Positions 44,476 to 52,992 of a DNA stretch of 64,000 nt are shown here, one piece after another. Every line of letters begins with the position of its first letter. Position 1 is the first letter of the stretch. Under the pieces are notes generated by a model. The model had not been told where the DNA came from. It saw only the letters and a program-made list of their open reading frames with translations, and made no database searches. The stretch is from Aeromonas australiensis (GTDB lineage: Bacteria; Pseudomonadota; Gammaproteobacteria; Enterobacterales; Aeromonadaceae), in contig NZ_CDDH01000056.1 of assembly GCF_000819725.1 (NCBI RefSeq), forward strand, positions 43,971-107,970. Direction: 5' to 3'. The translations under genes and the position numbers were made by a program.

Positions 44476-45345
44476 ATGTCGGCCAAGCATCCCATTATCG
44501 CCGTCACCGGCTCGTCCGGTGCCGGTACATCTACCTCCACCATCGCCTTTCGATCCATGTTCCACCAGTTGGGTTATCAGGCGGCGGTAGTGGAAGGTGA
44601 CAGTTTTCACCGCTACACCCGACCGGAAATGGATGTGGCAATCCGCAAGGCGCGCGAACAGGGGCGCCACATCAGCTATTTTGGCCCCGAAGCCAATGAC
44701 TTCGGCTTGCTGGAGAGCTTTTTTCAGGGCTATGGCCAGGATGGCAGCGGCCAGTATCGCCGCTATCTGCACAGCTTTGACGAGGCGGTCCCCTTCAACC
44801 AGATGCCCGGCACCTTTACCCCCTGGCAGCATCTGCCCAGCGATACCGATCTGCTCTTCTATGAAGGGTTGCATGGCGGCGTGGTCACCGAAGATCACAA
44901 TGTGGCCCGCCACGTGGACTTTCTCATCGGCGTGGTGCCCATCGTCAACCTGGAGTGGATCCAGAAGCTCATTCGCGATACCTCGGAGCGGGGCCATTCG
45001 CGCGAGGCGGTGACCGACTCCATTGTCCGCTCCATGGATGACTACATCAACTTCATCACCCCGCAGTTCTCGCGCACCCATATCAACTTCCAGCGAGTGC
45101 CGACGGTGGACACCTCCAACCCCTTCAGCGCCAAGGTGATCCCGAGTCTGGACGAGAGTATGCTGGTGATCCGGTTTCGCGGCATAAAACAGGTCGATTT
45201 TCCCTACCTGTTGTCGATGATCGACGGCTCATTTATGTCGCGGATGAATACCATTGTCGTGCCGGGCGGCAAGATGGGGTTTGCCATGGAGTTGATCCTC
45301 AAACCACTCATCCAGCAACTGCTCGAAACCGGCAAGATCACTTAA
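44476..45345 (+). CDS. prkB: Phosphoribulokinase-like PrkB
   Basis: The 289-residue P-loop kinase starts MSAKHPIIAVTGSSGAGTSTS (Walker A GSSGAGTS). It has EGDSFHRYTRPEMD and the conserved FYEGLHGGVVT and HINFQRVPTVDTSNPF segments, matching E. coli PrkB along its length. It is a non-photosynthetic relative of phosphoribulokinase whose substrate is unclear. Followed after 15 bp by a lipoprotein gene that may share its transcript. Confidence 0.95.
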   Translation: MSAKHPIIAVTGSSGAGTSTSTIAFRSMFHQLGYQAAVVEGDSFHRYTRPEMDVAIRKAREQGRHISYFGPEANDFGLLESFFQGYGQDGSGQYRRYLHSFDEAVPFNQMPGTFTPWQHLPSDTDLLFYEGLHGGVVTEDHNVARHVDFLIGVVPIVNLEWIQKLIRDTSERGHSREAVTDSIVRSMDDYINFITPQFSRTHINFQRVPTVDTSNPFSAKVIPSLDESMLVIRFRGIKQVDFPYLLSMIDGSFMSRMNTIVVPGGKMGFAMELILKPLIQQLLETGKIT

Positions 45346-45360
45346 GCCAAGGAGTTAACA

Positions 45361-45894
45361 ATGCGGTTAGCGTTTATCTCTGTGGTATTGGCCGCCCTGC
45401 TGGGCGGTTGCAGCAGCGGCCCATCCGCCCCGACGCTGGAGTCCGGTACCATGGTGGTTCGCCCCTTGGGCGACTGGACCTATGGCGCTACCCCGCGCTT
45501 CGCCCTGGCCGAACAGTATCAGTTTGCCGGTGAGTTGGCGGAAGGGTGGCTGGAGCCGATGCAGCAGGCGGTTAGCCGGGAGCTCAATGGCAAGGGGTGG
45601 CAGAGTGCCCCCCTTGATGAGGCGGATCTCTGGGTCGCCATCGGCGTTGCTGGCGGGAAGGATATGAGTGACGGCGAAATTTTCGCCCGCCTTGGCATGA
45701 CTCCGGGGGTATATGCCTCGGCCAATGAGCGCAAAGGCTCGCTGGCTATCGTGCTCATCGATCGCAACACCGGGAAGGCGGTCTGGAGCAGCATTATTCA
45801 GCTGACCAGCGATACGAGCATTGCAGATAGCCAGCGCCAGCTGTTAAGCCAGCAGCTCGCCGCGGAACTGCTTCATCGCGTCCCAAACCACTAA
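45361..45894 (+). CDS. DUF4136-type lipoprotein
   Basis: The 177-residue protein has a lipoprotein signal with lipobox LLGGC at residues 13-17 and serine after the cysteine, so outer-membrane sorting is expected. The mature part (FALAEQYQFAG, ADLWVAIGVAGG, IDRNTGKAVWSSI) follows DUF4136. Envelope function unknown. It lies 15 bp after prkB. Confidence 0.82.
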   Translation: MRLAFISVVLAALLGGCSSGPSAPTLESGTMVVRPLGDWTYGATPRFALAEQYQFAGELAEGWLEPMQQAVSRELNGKGWQSAPLDEADLWVAIGVAGGKDMSDGEIFARLGMTPGVYASANERKGSLAIVLIDRNTGKAVWSSIIQLTSDTSIADSQRQLLSQQLAAELLHRVPNH

Positions 45895-45919
45895 TGCTGG
45901 CTTGCTGATAATGGATAGA

Positions 45920-45949
45920 AAAACGGCTTGCCTCGCGGCAAGCCGTTTT
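45920..45949. terminator. Bidirectional terminator
   Basis: Perfect 13-bp stem aaaacggcttgcc/ggcaagccgtttt with a tcgc loop, between the convergent DUF4136 and mliC genes. Confidence 0.92.
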
Positions 45950-46026
45950 GTGTGGTCTCAACCTCTTGACCCAAGCCGGCCAAGACTCGGACACAAAGCC
46001 GCACACCTTCAGCTATCTGTGGTCAC

Positions 46027-46323
46027 TTATTTAAGCGTACAGGTCAGCAGCGTCACCCCTTTCTGGCTAAGCAGTCCTTGCTTGTCCTGATTCCAGAAGG
46101 TGGTGACACTATCAGAATATTTGGCGCCTGACTCTGACTCCACACGCGCCAACTTGTGGTAAACCCCGGCATAGGGAAACTGCACCATGTCAGCCTGGGC
46201 ATCATAGGTGATGGCCAGCATCTCTTCGCCACACTGATATTGGCTGTATTGATACTGGGTGGGTTGCGGGCTGCTGCACGCCGCCAGACCCAACAGGGGA
46301 AGCAAAGCGATCAATCTTTTCAT
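46027..46323 (-). CDS. mliC: MliC-type lysozyme inhibitor lipoprotein
   Basis: The 98-residue protein has a lipobox LAAC (LLPLLGLAACSSPQ). The MliC core is QYQCGEEMLAITYDAQADMVQF, ARVESESGAKYSDSVTTFWNQDKQGLL and a terminal cysteine (LLTCTLK) that pairs with the first. It inhibits C-type lysozyme at the outer membrane. Length is usual. Confidence 0.9.
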   Translation of the reverse strand: MKRLIALLPLLGLAACSSPQPTQYQYSQYQCGEEMLAITYDAQADMVQFPYAGVYHKLARVESESGAKYSDSVTTFWNQDKQGLLSQKGVTLLTCTLK

Positions 46324-46383
46324 TGCACTTTCCTTATGTCATGCCTGTGTGATGGCACTGTCGATGGAACAAGGCTTCAGTTT

Positions 46384-46788
46384 TCAGCCTTCAAGAATTT
46401 GATAACTATGGGTAATTTGTACCGCTTTTTCCAACATCAGGGAAACAGAACAATATTTCTCCATCGACAGATCCACCGCTCTGGCAACCTGCTTCTCCGC
46501 CAGCCCTTTGCCAGTCACCACAAAATGCAGATTAATCTTGTCGAAAACCCGGGGCACGCTATCGACCCGCTCGCCACTGACCTCTACATGACAAGCCGTC
46601 ACCACCTGACGCGCCTTCTCAAGGATGGAGACCACGTCAATGGAGCTACAACCACCGACTGCCAGCAGGATCATCTCCATCGGGCTCACCCCCTCCCCAG
46701 GGTTGGCACCATCCAGGATCACCTTGTGGCCAGATTCACTCTCACCCACAAACTTCATCCCTTCCACCCAGCTGACCTTGGCTTTCAT
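46384..46788 (-). CDS. yhfA: OsmC-family protein (YhfA)
   Basis: The 134-residue protein has OsmC/Ohr-type cysteines in AVGGCSSIDV and MEKYCSVS, with the GVSPMEMILLAVGG turn. YhfA is the OsmC relative encoded next to crp, divergently, in enterobacteria, as here. Peroxidase activity is possible given the two cysteines. Confidence 0.92.
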   Translation of the reverse strand: MKAKVSWVEGMKFVGESESGHKVILDGANPGEGVSPMEMILLAVGGCSSIDVVSILEKARQVVTACHVEVSGERVDSVPRVFDKINLHFVVTGKGLAEKQVARAVDLSMEKYCSVSLMLEKAVQITHSYQILEG

Positions 46789-47088
46789 CTCTTACTCTCT
46801 CCAGTTATTCATCATGAGGGAGCCATAGCATAACGCAGTTGTATCTCTCTGCCGAACAGGGGAAGTTGAGAAGGAAATAGATCAAAATCAACACATCCCA
46901 CCGTCATCTTCCCTAGAATGGCAGATGCACCGCAGCAGGCATGACTCGGAGGACTCTTGCAAAGGCCCGCAAAGCCTTGTCAGCACAGACAAAGGCTCTT
47001 ATCCTACTGCGACCAATACAAGGAATGGCAAGATTGGCAACTTGCCCGGACGCACAAGTCCATAAAAAGACACTACAGAGGAATTCTC
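46789..47088. promoter_or_regulatory. yhfA-crp divergent promoter region
   Basis: No gene; the in-frame upstream extension of crp (from 46957) does not resemble protein. AGAGGAATT precedes the crp ATG. CRP autoregulates here in relatives, but I cannot point to a convincing CRP site. Confidence 0.5.
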
Positions 47089-47727
47089 ATGGTCATTGGC
47101 AAACCGCAAAGCGATCCCACCCTGGAATGGTTCTTGTCGCACTGCCACATTCATAAGTATCCCGCCAAGAGCACCCTGATCCATGCGGGTGAAAAAGCGG
47201 AGACCCTCTACTACATCGTCAAGGGCACTGTGGCCGTCTTGATCAAGGACGATGAGGGCAAAGAGATGATCCTCTCCTATCTGAACCAGGGCGACTTCCT
47301 GGGCGAGATGGGGATGTTCGAGGAGAACGAGAACCCCGAGCGCTCCGCCTGGGTTCGCGCCAAAGGCTCTTGCGAAGTGGCAGAGATCTCCTACAAGAAG
47401 TTCCGCCAGCTGATCCAGGTCAACCCGGATATTCTGATGCGGCTCTCTGGCCAGATGGCCAAGCGGCTGCAGCACACCAGCCAGAAAGTGGGTAACCTCG
47501 CCTTCCTGGATGTGACCGGCCGGATCGCCCAGACCCTGCTTAATCTGGCCAAACAGCCGGATGCCATGACCCACCCGGATGGCATGCAGATCAAGATCAC
47601 CCGTCAGGAGATCGGCCAGATCGTTGGTTGCTCCCGTGAAACCGTGGGCCGCATCCTGAAGATGCTGGAAGAGCAGGAGCTCATCTCTGCTCACGGCAAG
47701 ACCATAGTGGTATTTGGCACTCGCTGA
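47089..47727 (+). CDS. crp: CRP, cyclic-AMP receptor protein
   Basis: The 212-residue protein has a cyclic-nucleotide-binding domain with [20 protein letters not shown]. It also has the long dimer helix and a winged helix-turn-helix [27 protein letters not shown], and ends VVFGTR. All match E. coli CRP (210 residues). It is the global regulator of carbon metabolism. Confidence 0.97.
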   Translation: MVIGKPQSDPTLEWFLSHCHIHKYPAKSTLIHAGEKAETLYYIVKGTVAVLIKDDEGKEMILSYLNQGDFLGEMGMFEENENPERSAWVRAKGSCEVAEISYKKFRQLIQVNPDILMRLSGQMAKRLQHTSQKVGNLAFLDVTGRIAQTLLNLAKQPDAMTHPDGMQIKITRQEIGQIVGCSRETVGRILKMLEEQELISAHGKTIVVFGTR

Positions 47728-47762
47728 TGACCCGTCCGCAGGCCTGACTGAGGCCTTGGGAT

Positions 47763-47790
47763 AAAAAAGGCTGCTACGGCAGCCTTTTTT
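47763..47790 (+). terminator. crp terminator
   Basis: Stem ggctgc/gcagcc flanked by A and T tracts, 35 bp after the crp stop. Confidence 0.9.
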
Positions 47791-47852
47791 GATCCTCTCC
47801 CCTATAATCCCGAACGCCCTTCACTGTTCCGGCATTCGCCCAGAGAGTTACT

Positions 47853-48653
47853 ATGCACCTTCAATGTCCCCGTTGCCGCAGCCCGCTCCATCTTCATGAA
47901 GCCTCCCAGGGGCGCTATTGCGACAATAAGCATCACTTCGATCCTGCGCCAGAAGGCTATCTGGATCTTATTCCCGGCAAGAAGAATCCCAAAGACAGCG
48001 ACAGCCGTGCCCTGATGCGTGCCAAGCACCATTTTCTGGAAGCCGGACATCAACTACCGCTGGTCGAGGCCATGGTCTCCCTGCTCTCCCCTCTTGCCCC
48101 GCAAGAGCTGGTTCATCTGGGATGTGGTGAAGGCTACTACTGCCGTGCGCTGGCAGAGCGCCTGCCAGGCTGGCAGTTTGCCGGGGTTGATATCGCCAAG
48201 AACACCATCTTTGCCGCCAAAAAAGCGCAGCCGGACGGCCAGTTTGTCATTGCCGATCCCGCCCGTGCGCCGCTGCAGCCGGGCTCGGCTCAGGTGCTGC
48301 TGGTCAACGATCTCAAGGTCAAGACCGAACAGCTGGTCAGCTGGCTGGCCCCCGGTGGCCATCTGCTCTATCTGCAACCGGGCCCTCGCCATCAGTGGCA
48401 ACTGCGAGTCAGCCTCAATCCGGTGAGCATGGAACACCCCCTCAGCTGGCCAACCCTCGGCGGCCTCAATCCGGTGGCTCAACAGCGCTGCCAGTTCAGC
48501 CTCACCATGGATCAGGCCATGCGCAACTTTATTCTGGAGACCAGCCGTCTCGGCTGGCGGGCCACCGGTGAGCAGCGTCATGCTTTCGCTCAACAGGGCC
48601 CGGATAAGCTGGAACAGGATCTGCTGCTGACTCTGTGGCAAAAACCGCTCTGA
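47853..48653 (+). CDS. rlmA: RlmA, 23S rRNA (guanine745-N1)-methyltransferase
   Basis: The 266-residue enzyme begins with a zinc site (Cys5, Cys8, Cys23 and a His at 27/28: LQCPRCRSPL...YCDNKHHFD). Next come EGYLDLIPGKK, ALMRAKHHFLEAGHQLPL and the SAM motif VHLGCGEGYY. Family N1-methyltransferases modify G745 in 23S rRNA helix 35. The ATG at 47853 is preceded by CAGAGAG. Confidence 0.93.
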   Translation: MHLQCPRCRSPLHLHEASQGRYCDNKHHFDPAPEGYLDLIPGKKNPKDSDSRALMRAKHHFLEAGHQLPLVEAMVSLLSPLAPQELVHLGCGEGYYCRALAERLPGWQFAGVDIAKNTIFAAKKAQPDGQFVIADPARAPLQPGSAQVLLVNDLKVKTEQLVSWLAPGGHLLYLQPGPRHQWQLRVSLNPVSMEHPLSWPTLGGLNPVAQQRCQFSLTMDQAMRNFILETSRLGWRATGEQRHAFAQQGPDKLEQDLLLTLWQKPL

Positions 48654-48979
48654 TCCCAGTGCGAGAGCAGGATGGCACTGCTCTCGCCGCCCCTTTGAAC
48701 CGCAAAACGTGAGTTGGTTCACAGCCTGGACCACTTATCCCCGCCAGCGTCTGCAGCACTTGGTCACAGATTAAAAAACCAACCCGATGAATTTATTGGA
48801 TTATTAAAACAACAAAAACATCAATAGCGATATTTTATTCCGAAAATTACCAAAATTAACCACCGACTAATTCAGCTCCCATCAAGGTTTCGGCGCCTAC
48901 CGTGTGGCTATCGGACTCTTTCCGATTTCACAGATCCGAATACAAATTCGGGCGTGTCTACACCAGAGGAATAACGCAT
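48654..48979. other. Upstream region of the general porin
   Basis: No gene. AT-rich (48775-48870) with repeated aaaacaacaaaaac and aaaattaccaaaatt runs, as expected for OmpR-type binding and a strong porin promoter. AGAGGAAT is 5-12 bp before the porin ATG. Confidence 0.45.
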
Positions 48980-50068
48980 ATGAAGAAGTCTGCACTGACT
49001 ATTGCCATCTCCAGCCTGCTGCTGGCGAGCGGCGCCCATGCTGCTACCGTTTACAACCAGAACGATACCAAGCTGGAGATCGGTGGCCGTGCACAAGGTG
49101 CTTACTACGGCACTGACGACAACGGCTCCGAAGGCGACCAGAGCTATTTCCGTGTAAACATGCGCGGTGAAACCAAGATCGCCCCCGAAATGAAGGCGTT
49201 CGGCTTTGCCGAGTACAACCTGCCGACCTCCGGTTCTGACAACGACGAGCTGCGTTACGCCTATGCCGGTATCAAGCACGATCGTTTCGGCGCCTTCAGC
49301 TACGGTCGTCAGGATGGCCTGTTCCGCATCGTGAACGACTACACCGACGTGCTGCCTGAGTGGGGTGGTGACGGTCTGGGCAAAGGCACCGAAGTATTCG
49401 GTACCGGCCGTACCAACGGTCTGGCTCAGTACCTGTACACCTACCACGGTCTGACCCTGGGTGCCCAGTTCACCGGCAACAATGACCCGCAGAATGCCGA
49501 TCGCTCCAACTTCAACACCAATGGCACAACTTGGAACAAGAAAGGTTCCAAAGAGGGTTTTGCTGTAGCTGCCTCCTATGACTTCGATATGGGTCTGGGC
49601 CTGTCAGCTGCCTACAACCAGGCTGGCAAGACCGATGAACAAGCTCAATTCGCTGCCTTCGGTGGCGACAAGGATGCCAAGCTGATGGGCTTTGGTGCCA
49701 AGTACGCTGTAGGTGACCTCTACCTGGCTGCCACCTATGCGCACGGCGAGAACCACCTGTATATCGGGAATGGCTTCAACGGCTACGCCGAGAAGCACGA
49801 CGGTTACGAAGCGGTAGCCCAGTACACCATCGGCAAGTTCAAGCCTTCTCTGGCTTACCTGCGCACTGACGTGAAAGATACCGCTCACGGTATCGATGAC
49901 ACCTACACCGAGTACGTATCTATCGGTGCCTGGTACAACTTTACCGACAACTTCAACGCCTACGTTGACTACAAGGTCAACCTGCTGGATTCCGTTGCTG
50001 ACTCTACCAGCAAGCTGGGCCAGAACACTGACGATGTAGTCGGTGTGGCTCTGCAGTACAACTTCTAA
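48980..50068 (+). CDS. General (OmpC/OmpF-type) outer-membrane porin
   Basis: The 362-residue trimeric-porin-type barrel has a signal peptide (MKKSALTIAISSLLLASGAHA, cut before ATVYNQ). It continues with TKLEIGGRAQGAYYG and FGFAEYNLPTSGSDNDELRYAYAGIKHDRFGAFSYGRQ, and the constriction-loop region near DVLPEWGGDG. It ends in the C-terminal phenylalanine VGVALQYNF needed for assembly. Corresponds to the major Aeromonas porins of 36-40 kDa. Confidence 0.93.
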   Translation: MKKSALTIAISSLLLASGAHAATVYNQNDTKLEIGGRAQGAYYGTDDNGSEGDQSYFRVNMRGETKIAPEMKAFGFAEYNLPTSGSDNDELRYAYAGIKHDRFGAFSYGRQDGLFRIVNDYTDVLPEWGGDGLGKGTEVFGTGRTNGLAQYLYTYHGLTLGAQFTGNNDPQNADRSNFNTNGTTWNKKGSKEGFAVAASYDFDMGLGLSAAYNQAGKTDEQAQFAAFGGDKDAKLMGFGAKYAVGDLYLAATYAHGENHLYIGNGFNGYAEKHDGYEAVAQYTIGKFKPSLAYLRTDVKDTAHGIDDTYTEYVSIGAWYNFTDNFNAYVDYKVNLLDSVADSTSKLGQNTDDVVGVALQYNF

Positions 50069-50123
50069 GTAATTGGAAGTCAGTTATACCCTGTGAAACC
50101 AATGTCTACTGTTTGAATAACTT

Positions 50124-50148
50124 CCGGCCGCTCTGCGGCCGGTTTTTT
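50124..50148 (+). terminator. Porin terminator
   Basis: Stem ccggccgc/gcggccgg with a tct loop followed by TTTTTT, 55 bp after the stop. Confidence 0.93.
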
Positions 50149-50245
50149 ATTGCGCGATTTCAGGACCTTGCATATAACTATCGAGCGGCTAGCTGTCATT
50201 GCAGCCCGCTGGAGATGCAAGGATGCACAATAGAGAGGAGCAGGG

Positions 50246-50875
50246 ATGACAACACTACCCGGAAAACAGTGGGGCCTCCTGTGGCCGCAGTTACTGCTGT
50301 TGGTGAGCCTCGGCTGGAGCGGGAAAGCCGCCGCCAGTATCGACACTCACCTTTACCAACAACTTGGGCTGGCCGGCAAACTCGACCGGCAAACCTTTCA
50401 AAAAGCGTTTATCAGCTACCAGAGCGTGGGCAATAAACAAAAATCCATCCTCACCATCATTGATTACAGCAAGCCATCGACCCAGCGCAGACTGTTTGTC
50501 ATCGATATGAAGCGCCAAAAGCTGCTTTATCACACTTGGGTCAGCCATGGCCGCAACTCCGGTGAACTGGATGCTGAACGCTTCTCTAACCAGCTCAACT
50601 CTCGGCAAAGTTCTCTTGGCGTCTATCGCACGGCGGAAACCTATCAGGGCAAGCATGGCTATTCGCTGCGACTCGATGGCTTGTCACCGGGTAAAAACTG
50701 CAATGCCCGCAAGCGGGCCATCGTGGTACACGGCGCCGCCTATGCCAGCCCGACCCATCTGCGCAAATATGACAAACTGGGCCGCAGCTGGGGTTGCCCC
50801 GCCCTGCCCAAAGAGCAGGCCAGGGCCATCATAGATACCATCAAGGGGGGGAGTGTTATCTACGCCCACGGCTAG
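50246..50875 (+). CDS. Murein L,D-transpeptidase catalytic-domain protein (YkuD_2 type)
   Basis: The 209-residue exported protein has a signal peptide (LLWPQLLLLVSLGWSGKAAA). The catalytic block is IVVHGAAYAS followed by GRSWGCPALP, giving the His, Ser and Cys of L,D-transpeptidases. It contains TIIDYSKPSTQRRLFVIDM as in YkuD_2 proteins. Probable periplasmic role in peptidoglycan or lipoprotein crosslinking. Confidence 0.88.
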   Translation: MTTLPGKQWGLLWPQLLLLVSLGWSGKAAASIDTHLYQQLGLAGKLDRQTFQKAFISYQSVGNKQKSILTIIDYSKPSTQRRLFVIDMKRQKLLYHTWVSHGRNSGELDAERFSNQLNSRQSSLGVYRTAETYQGKHGYSLRLDGLSPGKNCNARKRAIVVHGAAYASPTHLRKYDKLGRSWGCPALPKEQARAIIDTIKGGSVIYAHG

Positions 50876-50896
50876 CGGGCACCATTCCAGAAAACG

Positions 50897-50920
50897 CAAG
50901 GCCAGCAATCGCTGGCCTTG
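50897..50920. terminator. Bidirectional terminator
   Basis: Perfect 10-bp stem caaggccagc/gctggccttg with an aatc loop and T-run, between the transpeptidase gene and convergent uspA-type gene. Confidence 0.88.
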
Positions 50921-50952
50921 TTTGTTACGCTTTTCACGCTAAACGTGGTGCG

Positions 50953-51384
50953 TTATTGGCGCACCACCAGTACCGGACAGGGTGCATGACGCACCACAGA
51001 CTCGGCGACACTGCCTACCAGCAGATGGCTGATCCCGGAGCGGCCATGGCTGCCCATGACGATCAGTTCGACCTCGTCCTCCTTGGCCTGAATGATGATT
51101 TCATCGGCGGCACGACCAAAACGGATATCGAAGGTTGCCGCCACAGGCAACCCGGTAATCAACTCCTTGAGCTGAGATCTGGCCTGACGCTCCATCTCGT
51201 GGGTGATCTCAACGGCCGTCATATGCAGGATCTTGTAGCTGTCGAAACCGTGCAGTTGATCAACCACGTGGATCAGCTTGAGCTGGGCCTGATGGCTCTG
51301 CGCCATAAAGACTGCATAGTCAAGCACAGCTTGAGACATCTGGGAAAAATCGACCGGACAGAGCAAGGTTTTAATCGAAGGCAT
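50953..51384 (-). CDS. Universal stress protein (UspA family)
   Basis: The 143-residue protein starts MPSIKTLLCPVDFSQMSQAVLDYA. Its C-terminal ATP-binding signature is GSHGRSGISHLLVGSVAESV, the G-x-x-G-x9-G-S motif, ending CPVLVVRQ. The upstream extension of the frame to 51573 is not coding. Single gene. Confidence 0.93.
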   Translation of the reverse strand: MPSIKTLLCPVDFSQMSQAVLDYAVFMAQSHQAQLKLIHVVDQLHGFDSYKILHMTAVEITHEMERQARSQLKELITGLPVAATFDIRFGRAADEIIIQAKEDEVELIVMGSHGRSGISHLLVGSVAESVVRHAPCPVLVVRQ

Positions 51385-51573
51385 AATGCAGTCTCCTCTC
51401 CTGATTGAGGTGCTATTGAATCTTTTCATCATGATAACAAGCCCACAGCCAATAACTCTCGACCCTGTCGCAAAATGGCCATGATACAAGAGCCGGAGCA
51501 CGTCAGGTGCTGCCTCTCCCGTGGTATAAAATAAAGCATCGACGCCCCGACCCCTCTCGCTGCGAGGCTGCAT

Positions 51574-52323
51574 ATGTCCCTACTACGTATCGGTTGTCTG
51601 TTGGTCAGCTGCCTCTGCGCCCCTCTCTTGTGCCGTGCTGAACCGCTGCATATCTATTGCGATGACTGGCCCGGTTTCTGCCAACAAGATGGCAAAGGCA
51701 TTTATCTCGATCTGGTGCGCGCCATCTATCAGCCACACGGTTATCAAATCACCCCTCATATCGTGCCTTATAAACGGGCGCGGGCGGTCATTGCCAAAAA
51801 AGGAGGCGATATGGCGATGGGGGTATACCGCGATGAAGTTGCTGGTGTACAACAACCGCGCTATCCCGCATCAGCGGATGACCTGACCGTGTTCATGCTC
51901 AAAAAATGGCAGCCCCAGTGGCAGGGGGAGAAAAGTCTGGAAGGGCAGAGCGTGATATGGCGGCGAGGCTGGGCATTCGACCAGTACATTGCCGTCACCA
52001 TGCAATGGCATGAGGTCGATAGCGACAAGATGGCCCTGCAACTGCTAGAGAAAGAGCGCTATCGCTATTTTCTGACAGCAGGCGTGCTCTTCAGGGAGGA
52101 TGACCTCCCTCCCAATCTGCATCGCGCCTTACTGCGCTGGATCCCGACCTACCCTATCTTTGCTGATACCCCCCAAGGCAGCCGGATGTTGCAGCTCTGG
52201 GATAAGGGGATGGCTGACTTGATCCGTAGCGGTGCCCTGGCGGAAATCTATAAACGCTATCAGCTTTATGACTACTACCAAGGATTTATCAGGAAGCTGG
52301 AGCAGCAAGCGACTGCTCAATGA
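51574..52323 (+). CDS. Periplasmic solute-binding-like protein
   Basis: The 249-residue protein has a signal peptide (LLRIGCLLVSCLCAPLLCRA, cut before EPLH). A type 3 solute-binding fold follows: LHIYCDDWPGFCQQDGKGIYLDLVRAIYQPHGYQ, GVYRDE and SGALAEIYKRY. No permease or ATPase is nearby, so it may act alone or with an unlinked transporter or sensor. Its 3' end overlaps the convergent methyltransferase gene by 35 bp. Confidence 0.8.
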   Translation: MSLLRIGCLLVSCLCAPLLCRAEPLHIYCDDWPGFCQQDGKGIYLDLVRAIYQPHGYQITPHIVPYKRARAVIAKKGGDMAMGVYRDEVAGVQQPRYPASADDLTVFMLKKWQPQWQGEKSLEGQSVIWRRGWAFDQYIAVTMQWHEVDSDKMALQLLEKERYRYFLTAGVLFREDDLPPNLHRALLRWIPTYPIFADTPQGSRMLQLWDKGMADLIRSGALAEIYKRYQLYDYYQGFIRKLEQQATAQ

Positions 52324-52789
52324 AAACACTACGCTCATCCCCTTTCCGCATCCTCTTCGCCAAGCGATCATAGAGGATCACATTGACCGAGGCCGCCAGA
52401 TTCATGCAACCCCGGGTCGGCACATAAACCACGTCTTTCACCGCCCCGTATAGTGCGGGATCGAGGGTGCCATCCTCCGGCCCGAAGATATAAAAGGCGC
52501 GCTCAGGGTGGACATAGTCGGGAAGCGGCGTGGCACCGTCGATCAGATCGACCACCACGGGCACACAACCTTGCGGGATAAACGCCATCAGATCATCCAC
52601 CCCGAGCAGCGGGATCTTCTCCACCATCTGCTTGGTATCGGTGGCAAAGCGGCGGGCCAGCTCGAAGCGGTTGCCGGTGTAGTAGACCTCGTCCACCCCG
52701 TAGCAACCCGCAGCCCGCATCACGGCACCGACATTTTCCGGGGATTTGGGATTGACCAGCCCCACGCAGCAGAATGCACTCTTTTCCAT
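52289..52789 (-). CDS. TrmH-family RNA 2'-O-methyltransferase
   Basis: The 166-residue SPOUT protein has LVNPKSPENVGAVMRAAGCYG (motif 1), FYIFGPEDGTL (motif 2) and YVPTRGCMNLAASVNVILYDR (motif 3, knot). These are the three TrmH-type motifs. The substrate is probably tRNA or rRNA. Two ATGs are adjacent; the second (52789) has the better spacing from GGAG. Confidence 0.9.
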   Translation of the reverse strand: MEKSAFCCVGLVNPKSPENVGAVMRAAGCYGVDEVYYTGNRFELARRFATDTKQMVEKIPLLGVDDLMAFIPQGCVPVVVDLIDGATPLPDYVHPERAFYIFGPEDGTLDPALYGAVKDVVYVPTRGCMNLAASVNVILYDRLAKRMRKGDERSVFIEQSLAAPAS

Positions 52790-52940
52790 CATCTCTCCTC
52801 CTCTTGCGGCAGCCATTATAAGCCGTTGCAGTGCCACCGACCCGTTAAAAGTATCTCGCCAGGCTCAACGACTCATCACCCCATCATGGAAGTCGATTTT
52901 TTGTGCGCAAACCGGCAATTTTTGTACAAGCCGATAGCCG

Positions 52941-52976
52941 ACAAACGTTTTTCTGAAATAATGGACAAACGTTTGT
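52941..52976. promoter_or_regulatory. Putative operator of psuKG
   Basis: The perfect palindrome ACAAACGTTTGT at 52965-52976 lies 16 bp before the psuK start. A near copy, acaaacgttttt, is at 52941-52952 and a half-site, tgtttgtc, at 52984-52991. Centre spacing is 24 bp. PsuK carries its own helix-turn-helix, so autoregulation through these sites is likely. Confidence 0.7.
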
Positions 52977-52992
52977 AAATGGATGTTTGTCT

